Shown here piece by piece: positions 1 to 10,699 of a DNA stretch of 64,000 nt. The notes under the pieces are model-generated. The model ran no database searches, had not been told where the DNA came from, and saw nothing but the letters and a program-made list of their open reading frames with translations. Made by a program: the position numbers and the translations under genes. This stretch comes from Gigaspora rosea (lineage: Eukaryota > Glomeromycota > Glomeromycetes > Diversisporales > Gigasporaceae). Each line of letters begins with the position of its first letter. The first letter of the stretch is position 1. Location: positions 117,417-181,416 of the forward strand of contig QKWP01000681.1 in assembly GCA_003550325.1 (NCBI GenBank). The letters are read 5' to 3'.

Positions 1-414
1 CAAGACACTAAATAAGTTAACAATTAAAAATTGATATCTCTTTTCTGTATTAATAATCTATTAGATTAGCTTATAGGAGCAAAATATTTTTGTAAAATTA
101 ATTTGTGCTCTGGGTATTACCAATTGCATGTTAAAAAGAAGGATATTCCAAAAACAGCATTTTGCACAAGATATGGCTACTATGAGTTTCTTGTGATACT
201 GTTCAGATTAACAAATTTTCTGCATGATATGTTCAAGACTTCTTGAATAAACTTATAATTGTATATCTTAATAATATATTGATTTATAGCAAGTTACAAA
301 AAAATATATAGAGCAAATAAAACAGATATTAAAAATATTTTAAGTAAATCAATTATATAGAAAGGTTAAAAAGTACAAATTTGACAAATTTAGTATAGAG
401 TTTTTAGATAGGAC

Positions 415-915
415 CAGTGTCTGAAATTCAATTTTTAAATTAGTTGCAGGCTGCAACTAAATAAAAAAAATAGTTGCAGATTATAAGAATTTATAAAAAT
501 TTAGTTGCGTGTATAAGCAATTAATCAAAATTATAAGTAAAATTTGCAAATTTATAAGCAGAATTTGCATACCATATTTTCGTATAATAATGCACATGTG
601 CATTATTTCGAAATTGGCACTTTTAAAAGTTGCCCATTTGACTCAAAATAACGCACATGTGCATCCCGAAATAAAGCACCCCTCCCCTAAGAGTTTTACA
701 ATAAATATAAAATAATGCACATGTCTATTAAAGATTGGTAATATTGATCCGAAATATCGTACATGTGCATCCCAAAATAACACACAGGTGCTCAAAATAA
801 TGCACACCTGTGTGTTATTATACAAAAATATGGTATGCACTTCAGATTTTGGTTGTGAAAATTTAAAATTTATTGTGGTCTGCAGACTCTGCAACCCAAT
901 TTCAGATACTCTATG
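415..915. repeat. decayed inverted-repeat element with CACATGTG palindromes
   Basis: The ends are imperfect inverted repeats: a left arm with TCTGAAATTCAATT and GTTGCAGGCTGCAAC pairs with a right arm of GTCTGCAGAC and CCCAATTTCAGATAC. Between them the palindrome GCACATGTGCAT recurs near 590, 652 and, less perfectly, 716 and 763. A CACACAGGTG/CACCTGTGTG hairpin lies at 780-818. No convincing protein is seen; the short open frames here are repeat sequence read through. It is probably an old MITE; its family is unknown. Confidence 0.5.
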
Positions 916-1101
916 TGAGCTTATATTTGCACTTTTTTTTTTGGTTAGCACTTTTATATTGATATATATTATCTATATTTTAAATATTAGAACAGACTTT
1001 TAAAAGTCTTTACCTTTTTTTAAAATACAACATTCTCTAAAAAAAAAACTGGATTACATTCTTTAAAAAAAAAAAAGCTAATAATTTTTCTAAAAAAAAA
1101 A

Positions 1102-1189
1102 NNNNNNNNNNNNNNNNNNNNNNNNNNNNNNNNNNNNNNNNNNNNNNNNNNNNNNNNNNNNNNNNNNNNNNNNNNNNNNNNNNNNNNNN
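1102..1189. other. assembly gap (run of N)
   Basis: This is a run of 88 N bases inside a low-complexity tract (about 1020-1320). The tract repeats an ACAGAATTACATTCTTT-like unit separated by long A runs. The gap probably reflects failure to assemble this simple repeat, so its true length is unknown. Confidence 0.95.
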
Positions 1190-1554
1190 ATTTTCTAAAA
1201 AAAAAAACAGAATTACATTCTTTAAAAAAAAAACAAAATTACATTCTCTAAAAAAAAAAAACAGAATTACAGAATTATATACTTTTTTTAAAAAAAATTA
1301 CATTATCAAAAAAAAAAAGTATTTTGCAAAAATAAATTCTTAAATTACATTTTTTATTAGAACATTTCAAATATAAGATTTATAAAAATTAACTTATTAG
1401 TATCCTTTAAATATACTCTTTTTGCCCATTAACTGTTTTCAAATAACCTTTTTATCCAATACCTACTTTTCAAATATATCCTTTTTTTAAAAAAAGGGCC
1501 TGTATTAGCAATTTTTCAAATATGATCTCATTTAGATTGTTCGGGGTCCTTTTT

Positions 1555-2080
1555 AGGATAAATAGTTTTATTAAAAGAACTTTCAATAGACTCAAAAAAA
1601 TTTTAAACTATAAAAACTTGGACAGCATGCAAAGATGTATATGAAATTTACTCATTTTTAGGATTGGTAAATTTTTATAGAAGGTTCATATCTAATAGTT
1701 CCAAGTTAGCTGCACCTCTTATAGTATTGTTGAAGAAAGAACAATTTTATAAATAGGAAATCAAAAAGGATCAAGTATTTAAAGACCTAAAGAAAGCCCT
1801 TATAGATGCTCTAGTATTAGCAATATCTGGCTCTAAAAAGTATTTATAGTTGTAACAGATGTGTCAGATTTTGCAATTAGGGCCATGATAAATCAAGACC
1901 AGGAGAATAGGAAACAGCCTAAAACATATAAGTCACAAAAATAATACTAGCTAAAATTAATTACCCAATTCATAAAAAGGAATTTTTAGCTATAATATAT
2001 GCACTAAAAGCATGGAAGCTTTATTTGGAAAGATAGCACTTTATGATTATTACTGACACATTTTAATAATAATAACAATA
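1555..2080 (+). mobile_element. Ty3-type LTR retroelement pol fossil
   Basis: Conceptual reading of the plus strand shows the end of a Ty3/gypsy-class reverse transcriptase (a phrase close to FLGLVNFYRRFI, then KLAAPL), followed by RNase H-like sequence (KAWKLYLE). No LTRs, gag or integrase were recognised nearby. It is a short, broken and clearly old fragment with several breaks. Confidence 0.7.
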
Positions 2081-2099
2081 ATATAATTAATCAGAACAC

Positions 2100-3340
2100 T
2101 TAATATTTTTACAAATGTAAAACTTGTAAAACTATCCTATTTAACTATTTTTAAACATGTGCAATAAATAAATAAAAAAAGTATTAGTTGTTACAAAAGA
2201 CCCAAATAATAAAAAAATAGTTACTAAAACACAGGCCTATTTTTTCAAATCATTATTAAAAATTGATTTTTAGACTTGTTGCCCGGAAGTGACAACTACA
2301 GATACTGATAAAATATAGTGAAATATGGTGAACTAGTTTTACTACTATTGGTGAAATTGGTAGTAAATTGGTGAAATTGTTGAATTAATTTTACCAGCAT
2401 CTATAGTAACAACTTAACAACATCTCTAAGTTGGTACTGTATATTCTAAAAACCAATATTTTTATATTAATCTGATTATGATTTTATTATTTTATATAAA
2501 ATTGGTTTGTAAAGTCACAGTATTGTATTTTAAAAAAGTATATACATTATATTATAGAAGAGTTACAATATTAATACTACTATATTGTACTTTTCCAAAT
2601 TGTAGATTCTTCAATTTTTTTTTATATATATAAAATTCCATATAAAAGTTATAATTATAGAAGAAAAATTACATTTTAGGATAAACTAAACATTAACCAA
2701 TAATAGCACAAATAATTTCTTAGCATTAAATTTAGTAATAAAACTGTTTAATAAATATTATTTTATTTCTGATCTTATTTAAATCAAATAAGTAACATAT
2801 AAGTGCTATTTATTATATATGCAATCTAATAAAATCACTCTAGCATTACTCTCTAAAAAATTTTACCACTATTTTACTAGCTGATTAGATTTCAAGATCA
2901 GGTGTAATGCAAAAAGATGCAAGAAATTAAATTAAACAAACAAAGCATTCATAAAATAATATTTTATCTATAAAACTGCTTACTGCGTACTAACAAATGT
3001 TTCATTATGAAATTTTGGTATTAGGTAACTTCTTTCTAACTTAACTTAATAGCAAGCACTAACCCTAATTTAGCTTGAAACTATTTGTGAAATTTTAAGA
3101 TGGTGATATTAAGGTCTTAATCTAATAATAATAAAAAATATAAAAATAACTATAACCTAATGAAGAGATTATAGCATAGTCTCTTTCAAGATAATTATCA
3201 ATTTATTTAACAATTTAATCTAATAGGCTTTAATGTTAATGCTATCTATATTCACAATAGCATTTAGATAATCTAGTCTTTTAAAAAAATTAAATTATTA
3301 ATAATTACAAAAGATAAAATAAATAACAAAATTTATTGAT
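2100..3340. other. AT-rich intergenic stretch
   Basis: No gene is seen. From about 2720 to the right, the sequence is recognisably similar to 39225 onward and marks the left (3' flank) part of the large duplication containing kinase paralogues A and B. The part left of 2700 is simple AT-rich DNA. Confidence 0.6.
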
Positions 3341-4793
3341 TGTATACATACTAGGGTTTCCAAGTTTAGTAATATTAAGATCTATTTACAGAATCAACAT
3401 ATAACAAATTTAAATAAATAATAATATTTTTAAACAAATTAAAATGATACATACAATTTTAATATATTAATTGTAAATAAATACCTTTAATTGCCTTTGA
3501 AATTAATTTAGTGCTAATAATTTTGCTAGTGTACATTCCATCCGAATGTTTTGATATTGGTATTGATTTAATAACTTTATCTGCTTCTAAAAATTGCTTT
3601 TTAATTTTATTATCATATGAAGCAACTACATTACTATGCCATTGACCTATAGTTTGACACACATCACCAGCATGAGGCCGTTTTCGTGGATTAGAATCCA
3701 TGCATTTTTCAGCAAATTCAATATAACATTTCGGTGTTTCAGGAGCAAACTTTGGTCGTAATCCTTTGCAGATCTTGGCTGCAAGTTTTGTACCAAATTC
3801 ATAACCATCAAAAGGTCTTTACCCAGTTGTCATTTCTGCCATAATAATTCCAAACCCATAAACATCTGCTGCTTGTGTAAAATCGTGTTCACCTGATAAA
3901 ACTTCTGGTGCAACATAGGGCATAACTCCAAAAATATCTCCTTCTAAAACTTTTTCATCTTTTTTTCTAGACAATCCTAGATCTGCTATATATGCTCCTT
4001 CGTCATATAAAATATTGCCACTATGAAAATCAGCATGAATGTATCCTGCATTTCCGTGAATACACAGTAAATCCGATGAAATTTGTTGAAGCATTCGTAA
4101 TTTAGTCTGCCATTTAAGGTTGCAAAAATTCTCTTTTAAATATCCCATTATTAGCATGTTGAAATACCATCAAGTATTCCTTTGTTTTTGTATTTTGAGT
4201 TATGCCATATATTGCGAGCCTATTAGAGTTTAATTTACATGCCATAAGGCTTTTAAACTTAAGGTTAAACAATAAATTAGTTCAAATTAGTTCAAACAAC
4301 TATTAGATAAATTTTAAAGCAATAAATTAACTCACTTCTTTTAAAAAATCAAAATGGTTTTCCTTCGAACCGGTCAACGTCTTGAGTGCAACGATGCTAG
4401 ATGGTTCACGCGTTCTTTTGTAGATATCACCATCATTAATTTTTTCAACTTTTCGTATGCCATCCAACCAGGATGCTGAATATACAGAGCCAAATCCTCC
4501 TTTACCAATTTCTTTAACATTTGATAATCTATCAAATGGAATCCATTCAATCGCATCTTCATAATCTTTGACTCTAAATTGGAGCATTTTCATGCAATTG
4601 TCAATATCCTTATTTCTACTTGTAAACCGTGTTGCGATGTCAGGGTCGCATGATAGACACCATGCTCTAAACGTGTTATCCTCATTACAATGTGCACATT
4701 TTCCATATTCAGAATTTTTATATAATATATAATGATTTATTTCGCATCTTCGTTTTTAAACTTATATCGAATATAAATAATTTTTATATTTAC

Positions 4794-6762
4794 CGACTAA
4801 ATTAATGCGAATGAAATGATTTGTACGTAATAGTAAATAAGTAATTGATGTCTTTGTTTTGTGTAATAAAATTATTAAATACTCTTTATACTCACTCGCT
4901 AAATGAAATGATTAATTTGAATGAAATAATTTGTACGTAATGGTAAATAAGTATTTATGCTGTTTTGTGAACTTGTTATGAGGTTTTTATTTAGTAAAAT
5001 TATTAAATGCTCTTATACTCACGTGCTGAACGAAATGATTCATGCAAATGAAATGAGTTGTACATAATGGTAAATAAGTATTTATGCTCTTGTTTTGTGA
5101 ACTTGTTTTGCTGTTCTTATGTAGTAAAATTATAAATGTTCTTTATACTCACTATCTGAATGAAATGAGTTGTAGATAATGGTAAATAAATATTTATGTT
5201 CTTGTTCTGTGAACTTGTATTGCTGTTTTTATGTAGTAAACTTATTAAATGTTCTTTATACTCACCCACTAAATTAATGCGAATGAAATGATTTGTACAT
5301 AATGGCAAATAAGTATTTATGTTCTTGTTTTGTGAACTCGTTTATGTAGTAAAATTATTAAATATTCTTTATACTCACGTGCTGAATGAAATGATTTATA
5401 CAAATGAAATGATTTATAAGTAATTGTAAATAAGTATTTATGCTCTTGTCTTGTGAAATTGTTTTGCTGTTTTATGTAGTAAAATTATTAAATGTTCTTT
5501 ATATTCACCCACTAAATTAATACAAATGAAATGATTTGTACGTAATTGTAAATAAGTATTTATGTTCTTGTTTTGTGAACTTGTTTTGCTGTTCTTATGT
5601 AGCAAAATTATTAAATGTTCTTTATACTCACAAGCTGAATGAAATGATTAATGCGAATGAAATGAGTTGTACATAATGGTAAATAAGTATTGTGTTCTTG
5701 TTTTGTGAACTTGTTTTGCTGTTCTTATGTAGTAAAATTATAAATGTTCTTTATACTTACAATCTGAATGAAAAGATTGTAAATAATGGTAAATAAGTAT
5801 TTATGTTCTTGTTTTGTGAGCTTGTTTTGCTGTTTTTATGTAGTAAAAGTATTAAATGCTCCTTATACTCACAAGCTGAATGAAATGATTTGCACGTAAT
5901 GGTTAATAATTATTTATGTTCTTGTTTTGTGAACTTGTTATGCTGTTTTTATGTAGTAAAATTATTAAATGTTCTTTATACTCACTCGCTGAATGAAATG
6001 ATTAATGCAAATAAAATGATTTGTACGTAATGGTAAATAAGTATTTGTGTTCTTGTTTTGTGAACTTGTTTTGTTGTGTAGTAATATTATTAAATTCTTT
6101 ATACTCACAGACTAAATTAATGTGAATGAAATGATTTGAACCTAATAGTAAATAAGTATTTATGTTCTTGTTTTATGAACTTGTTTTGCTGTTTTTTTTT
6201 TTATAGTAAAGTTATTAAACGTTCTTTATACTCACGTGCTGAATGAAAGATTTGCATGTAATGGCAAATAAGTATTTATGTTCTTGCTTTGTGAACTTGT
6301 TTTGCTGTTTTTATGTAGTAAATTACCAAATATCTTTTATACTCACTAACTAATGAAATGTAATGATTTGTACGTAATGGTAAATAAGTATTATGTCCTT
6401 GTTTAGGGATTGGACCCGGGTAAAAAGTTCTATCATATAGTGGCACGAGATATATAATAATTTACCCGGGTAAGCTGCGTAAACTAATAATACCCGGTTA
6501 AAGAATTTCTCGACGGGCCCAATCTCTATTCTTGCTTTATTAAATACTCATTATACTCACACACTGAAATTATTAATGCGAATGAATATATTTGTACGTA
6601 TGGTAAATAAGTATTTACGTTTTTAAGTTTTGTAATTTTGGTTTGTTAATTTTTTCGTAAACTATTAAATAATTTTTATACTTACGGGCTAAAACAACAT
6701 AAACAATACAAATAATTAATACGTATTTATGAGCTTAAATTGCTGATAATAGTACTTACTCG
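4794..6762 (-). repeat. array A: 17 tandem repeats each framing a 3-nt putative exon
   Basis: About 17 diverged copies of a unit of roughly 100-130 bp lie in the intronic interval between the Sel1 and kinase exons. On the minus strand each has a 3' splice motif (TTTAG or TTCAG), three bases, then a donor, usually GTGAGTATA. In transcript order the triplets (first plus-strand coordinate) are: 6760 CGA; 6686 CCC; 6561 TGT; 6347 TTA; 6236 CAC; 6109 TCT; 5986 CGA; 5873 CTT; 5761 ATT; 5632 CTT; 5509 TGG; 5379 CAC; 5266 TGG; 5153 ATA; 5023 CAC; 4896 CGA; 4794 TCG. The Sel1 exon ends in phase 2 (AA before GTATGTC at 6850) and the kinase exon begins A then TGC at 4747. Joined, the triplets encode NDPVYTLDLFFGTGYTDR followed by CEINHY, without a stop. 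The repeat body is well conserved while the triplet varies. Actual splicing is inferred. Confidence 0.75.
6404..6528. mobile_element. small hAT-type MITE in the three-base exon array A
   Basis: This 125-bp insertion interrupts the intron between the TTA and TGT triplets. Its ends are inverted repeats (TAGGGATTGGACCCG and, reversed, TAGAGATTGGGCCCG). It is flanked by an imperfect 8-bp duplication of the array's own TTCTTGTT sequence. The same element sits at the same place in array B (42683-42806), so it inserted before the duplication. Confidence 0.8.
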
Positions 6763-7368
6763 CTAATAATTAAAAATGTGTAAGAAGTCTTATTTCAAAT
6801 AAACTACAAACGTTATAATAAAAAAATAAAAAAAATAAAAATTGACATACTTATCCATCCATTTAGAAACTTCAGATTCAGTTTTTTCCACGCCAATTCC
6901 ATAAAGGTAACAAATGGCAGTTTTCCAAATTCCCATGGAATTACCAGCCTCAGCAGACTTTAGATAATATGTAAACGCTTTGTGCTTATCGATTTCGACT
7001 CCAATTCCTAAATAATAACAATAACCAACTTGATACATTCCGTTAGAATTATTCGCGTCTGCCGATTTTTGATAATATGTGAATGCTTTGTTTTCATCCT
7101 TTTCAACACCTATTCCATATTCTAACAATAACCAAGACAATTAATTCCTTCGGTATGCCCCATATTAGCGGATTTTTCGAACTGTGCGAACGCTTTATAT
7201 TCATCCTTTTCAACGTTAATTCAGTGAAGATAGAAATATCCTAATTCATATGTTTCATCAGCACATGGACAGTAGTTACATGCTATAAATTTAGCGATTG
7301 TAACTAATTATTAAGATGCTTAAATCAAAAGCGTATCTAAGGATATATTAAATAAAATTTACACTCAC

Positions 7369-7677
7369 GATCTGGTTATTTAACAAATATATAATTGATT
7401 AGAAGGTAATTTGACAAAAAACACCAATTTTAATCAATTTTAAATAAACGTTATGCACATACCGAAAGTTAATTGAGCAAAGTCAATCTATTTAGTTTAT
7501 GTCACATAGATATACTTAACAGAATCTTTTAATTCCTTAATGCGTAGTAACTGCATAGTAACTATATAGTAATTATATAGTTGCTATTAAATTTAATAGT
7601 AACTATATAGTTACTGCGCTTTAAGGAATCTCAAGTTTCTGTAAAGTAATTAAAAAAATAAATATTATGCCTACTCC
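7369..7677 (-). other. short exons between TPR and Sel1 in paralogue A
   Basis: Minus-strand splice motifs frame GGA (7675-7677, donor GTAGGC), a 25-nt segment (7463-7487, donor GTATGTGC) and ATC (7369-7371, donor GTGAGTGT). Paralogue B has the same GGA and ATC triplets, but its middle exon is 21 or 24 nt. The 25-nt version here would shift the frame, in keeping with pseudogene status. Confidence 0.55.
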
Positions 7678-7757
7678 CTATTAATTCAACGTGTATAATT
7701 AATTAAAGAATATGAATGCACATAAAGCAGAATAACTTATATTTACTTTTCACAGAT

Positions 7758-8933
7758 TTATTTTGATGCCCATTCATCATTTGTCTCAATTTCCAGTAAT
7801 TTGTTCACATCATTGAATGATTCTTTATATTTTTCCAATAGATAATAGGTTTCTGCTCGATATCGTAGTGCAAATTTGCTGTTTGGTTCAATATCAAGCA
7901 ATTTTGTTAGATCAATAATTGCATCTTTATATCTTCCCATGATAAAATTAAATTTTACTCGAAATTTAAGTGCAGTATCTTGTTTGGTTTCCAGTAAATT
8001 TTCTAAATCTTCAAGCGTATACGTATTCGTCGCATTATAGCATATATTAAGTGCATCTATCAATTTTTTTTTTTAATGTTTCATCTATATCATCACTGGG
8101 TTCAATACCAAGCAATTTTGCTAGATAAATCATTGCTTCCTTCGTTAGATGGTAGGTTTCTCCTAGATATCTTAGTGCAAAATTGTTGTTTGGTTCAATA
8201 TCAAGCAATTTTGTCAGATCAATAATTGCTTCCTTATATCTTTCCATTAGATCATAGGCTTCTGCTCGATATCTTAGTGCAAATTTGCTGTTTGGTTCAA
8301 TATCAAGCAGTTTTGTTAAATCAATAATTGCATCTTTATATCTTCCCATGATAAAATTAAATTTTACTCGAAATTTAAGTGCAGTATCTTGTTTGGCTTC
8401 CAGTAAATTTTCTAAATCTTCAAGAGTATACGTATTCGTCGCATTATAGCATATATTAAGTGCATATATCAATTTTTTTTTAATGATTCATCTATGTCGT
8501 CACTGGGTTCAATACCAAGCAAGTTTGCTAGATCAATAATTGCTTCCTTCGTTATATGGTAGGTTTCTTCTAGATATCTTAGTGCAACATTGTTGTTTGG
8601 TTCAAGATCAAGCAATTTTGTCAGATCAATAATTGCCTCCTTATATCTTTCCATTAGATCATAGGCTTCTGCTCGATATCTTAGTGCAACTTTGCTGTTT
8701 GCTTCAATATCAAGCAATTTTGTTAGATCAATAATTACATCTTCATAATTTCCAATGGTAAAATTAAATTTTACTCGAAATTTAAGAGCATTATCTTGTT
8801 TTATTTTCAGTGAATTTTCTAAATCTTCAAATGTATATATATTCGTCGTATTAATGCACATATTAAATGCATCGATCAACTTATTTTTTAATAATTCATC
8901 ACCCATATCATTACTAGAAGTCGCTATTAACAA
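7758..8933 (-). repeat. three tandem TPR-coding blocks
   Basis: Three direct copies of a block of about 400-440 bp (8933-8470, 8472-8048, 8063-7758) each encode TPR-like helices with recurring phrases such as [15 protein letters not shown] and FALRYRAE. Each block starts with a DALNICYNATNTYT-like segment. Paralogue B has one full block plus a stub beside an N. Junctions fall in poly-T runs where the frame slips, so the blocks no longer form one clean reading frame. Confidence 0.8.
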
Positions 8934-9720
8934 GGAATTTACGTATTAAATTACAAATCAAAATAAAACATATATTTATAACTATTCATAATTACCTGGA
9001 TATTTAAATTTTCTGCTACCGAAATTTACTTCTATAGATCACCTTGCGACATTAATCCAAAACAAGGATACAAAGTCCGTTTTAAATTTCGGAATGCAAT
9101 ACCTTGAAATTTATGTTGCAAATATTAAACTATCGCGATTGCATAATATAAAACGGCAAAACTATAAATTTTCAATAATTACCTAGGTTTATACCATTTT
9201 TAGTATAGAATACCGAGTTATTTTTAAAGTTTAAACAACATCCAATGGTATCGCCAGTAGAAAACACTGTCCAGTACGATAGTAGTCTCCAGAATGAAAA
9301 AAGTTGCCGTCATCTCCGTGATAACCCCAGGAACCATCATCCCATCCTATGAAAAACCATGGTTAATTATATATTAATATGCAAAAAAAAACAGAATATT
9401 ATTTACCAGGCATTCTTCCATATAATTTAAACGACTTTTCGCAAAATCCAATTCCAATCATTCTTTTGAATAGAAGAATGTAAAAGGTTATAAGCAACAT
9501 TTAAACAATTTTATTTTGATTATTGTCAACTTCAAAATAAAACAACTTGCAACGCGGGGGAATTGGATTATTCGCACGTATTGCACGTATGTCTTCTGCG
9601 ATTTCGCCCAAACCTATTTATTTAAAGAAAATTGTATTAATTCGGAAATATTAAATTTTTGCCATGTAATCCTATATAAATAGTCTCATTAGCGAAGGGC
9701 AAATGAAAATGCTTATTAAG

Positions 9721-9848
9721 GATTGGAACCGTTTAACCGTTTAAAAATAGAATTATTTTGGTCGTGGGCCAGAATTATTTTAATGCCGGCCTAATTAAGC
9801 GGTTAAATGATTAAACGATTAAGAAAACTTTTAGGTGGTTCCAATTCC
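9721..9848. mobile_element. MITE in an intron of paralogue A only
   Basis: A short insertion runs from ATTGGAACCGTTTAACCG to GGTGGTTCCAAT and has inverted ends (TTGGAACC). The corresponding place in paralogue B (about 45410-45430) lacks it, so it inserted after the duplication. Confidence 0.6.
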
Positions 9849-10379
9849 AATGCCATGAACAAAATTTTTGATAATTTGAGCTAGCCAGGCTGTACATATT
9901 AGTATAAAGCAGATAAAATTTCATGCGCATGAAATTTATTTGCCTATCACTAAGTCTCACTAAGTCCCACCTTCATAATTTACTCTAAGTCCGCTCGAAT
10001 CTACATTTAAATAAATAGATTTATTATCGAGATCCCAAGCAGTCGGTAAATCCATTAATTGCATTAAGTGTTGGGCGAACTATCTTAAATTAAATATAAA
10101 ATTATTAACTAATTTCTATCTCTTATTTTCAAGAAATTTTTGTTATGAATCCTTATTTTGAGCTACTATCTGATTTCAACAATGAGATAAAATCATTTAA
10201 AATTCAACTTAGAAAGGTGAATTAAAAACAAATGGGATTATTTATATATTGCAAAATTTAATAAAGCTTGTTTGTAATCTTAAAAATTTTAATAGTAACA
10301 CGTTTTTAGTCGTTCTGGAATTGATCTTTACGAGTTAAGAGTAATCTTTGATTTTTTGATTGTTAAAATATTCGCAATT

Positions 10380-10510
10380 TTCAATAGCCGTTAAAACTAT
10401 AGTTCTTTTATAATAACATCGGGCAATGTGCATCAGCCAATAAGACAAACTTTTGCTATGAAACGTCCGTACGTACGTATTATTAACGGCATGCACGCCA
10501 ATTATTCACC
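10380..10510. promoter_or_regulatory. putative promoter region of paralogue A with inverted module
   Basis: On the minus strand a TATAAAAG motif lies near 10410. Just beyond it, about 86 bp (10421-10506) contains CGTACGTACG and a GCATGC palindrome. The related module in paralogue B lies at the same distance but in the opposite orientation. Promoter function is inferred from position only. Confidence 0.4.
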
Positions 10511-10699
10511 AGTACACAGCTTATTGTTCGATAATTTAAGAGTATTGTATTTTTCAATAATTAATTGATCGTACTGCCGATCGTCCCTACATCGTCCGCC
10601 TAATTCATACAGGAGAGTTACAAAATTCCGGGTCTGGATACATCGGAGTGCATCGGAATCATTGTCGGCTGGATCAAAATTGATCAATTTTGCCCAGGA

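Larger units (their letters stand above)
3345..10090 (-). pseudogene. paralogue A: broken SPRY-TPR-Sel1-TKL kinase gene
   Basis: The gene reads leftward and matches paralogue B exon by exon: SPRY exons (about 10090-9010), three tandem TPR blocks (8933-7758), Sel1 repeats (about 7280-6851), the three-base exon array (6762-4794), a CxxC/CxxC zinc-ribbon-like segment plus kinase N-lobe (4747-4327) and the C-lobe (about 4245-3459). Against B it has a one-base loss in the SPRY exon near 9270, another near 9050, a ten-base loss at the end of the last TPR block, a stop and a one-base loss in Sel1 (about 7220 and 7131), an eleven-base loss near 4147 and an in-frame TAA near 3820 after the AEMTTG sequence. 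The kinase glycine loop ([11 protein letters not shown]), HADFHSGN and DLG motifs remain. It is therefore a recent pseudogene. The splice signals around the three-base exons are nonetheless all retained. Confidence 0.85.

Noticed and set aside
4794-6762. Reading the arrays as plain intronic minisatellites or as zero-length recursive splice sites (AG next to GT).
   Set aside because: A zero-length ratchet site has AG directly followed by GT. Here there are always exactly three intervening bases, varying freely and phase-consistent. A plain satellite would not conserve only the splice signals. It remains the main alternative until transcripts are seen.
10502-10687. 61-codon minus-strand frame as the missing first exon of paralogue A.
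   Set aside because: Paralogue B has nothing similar at the matching place, and it lies at or beyond the end of the duplication.
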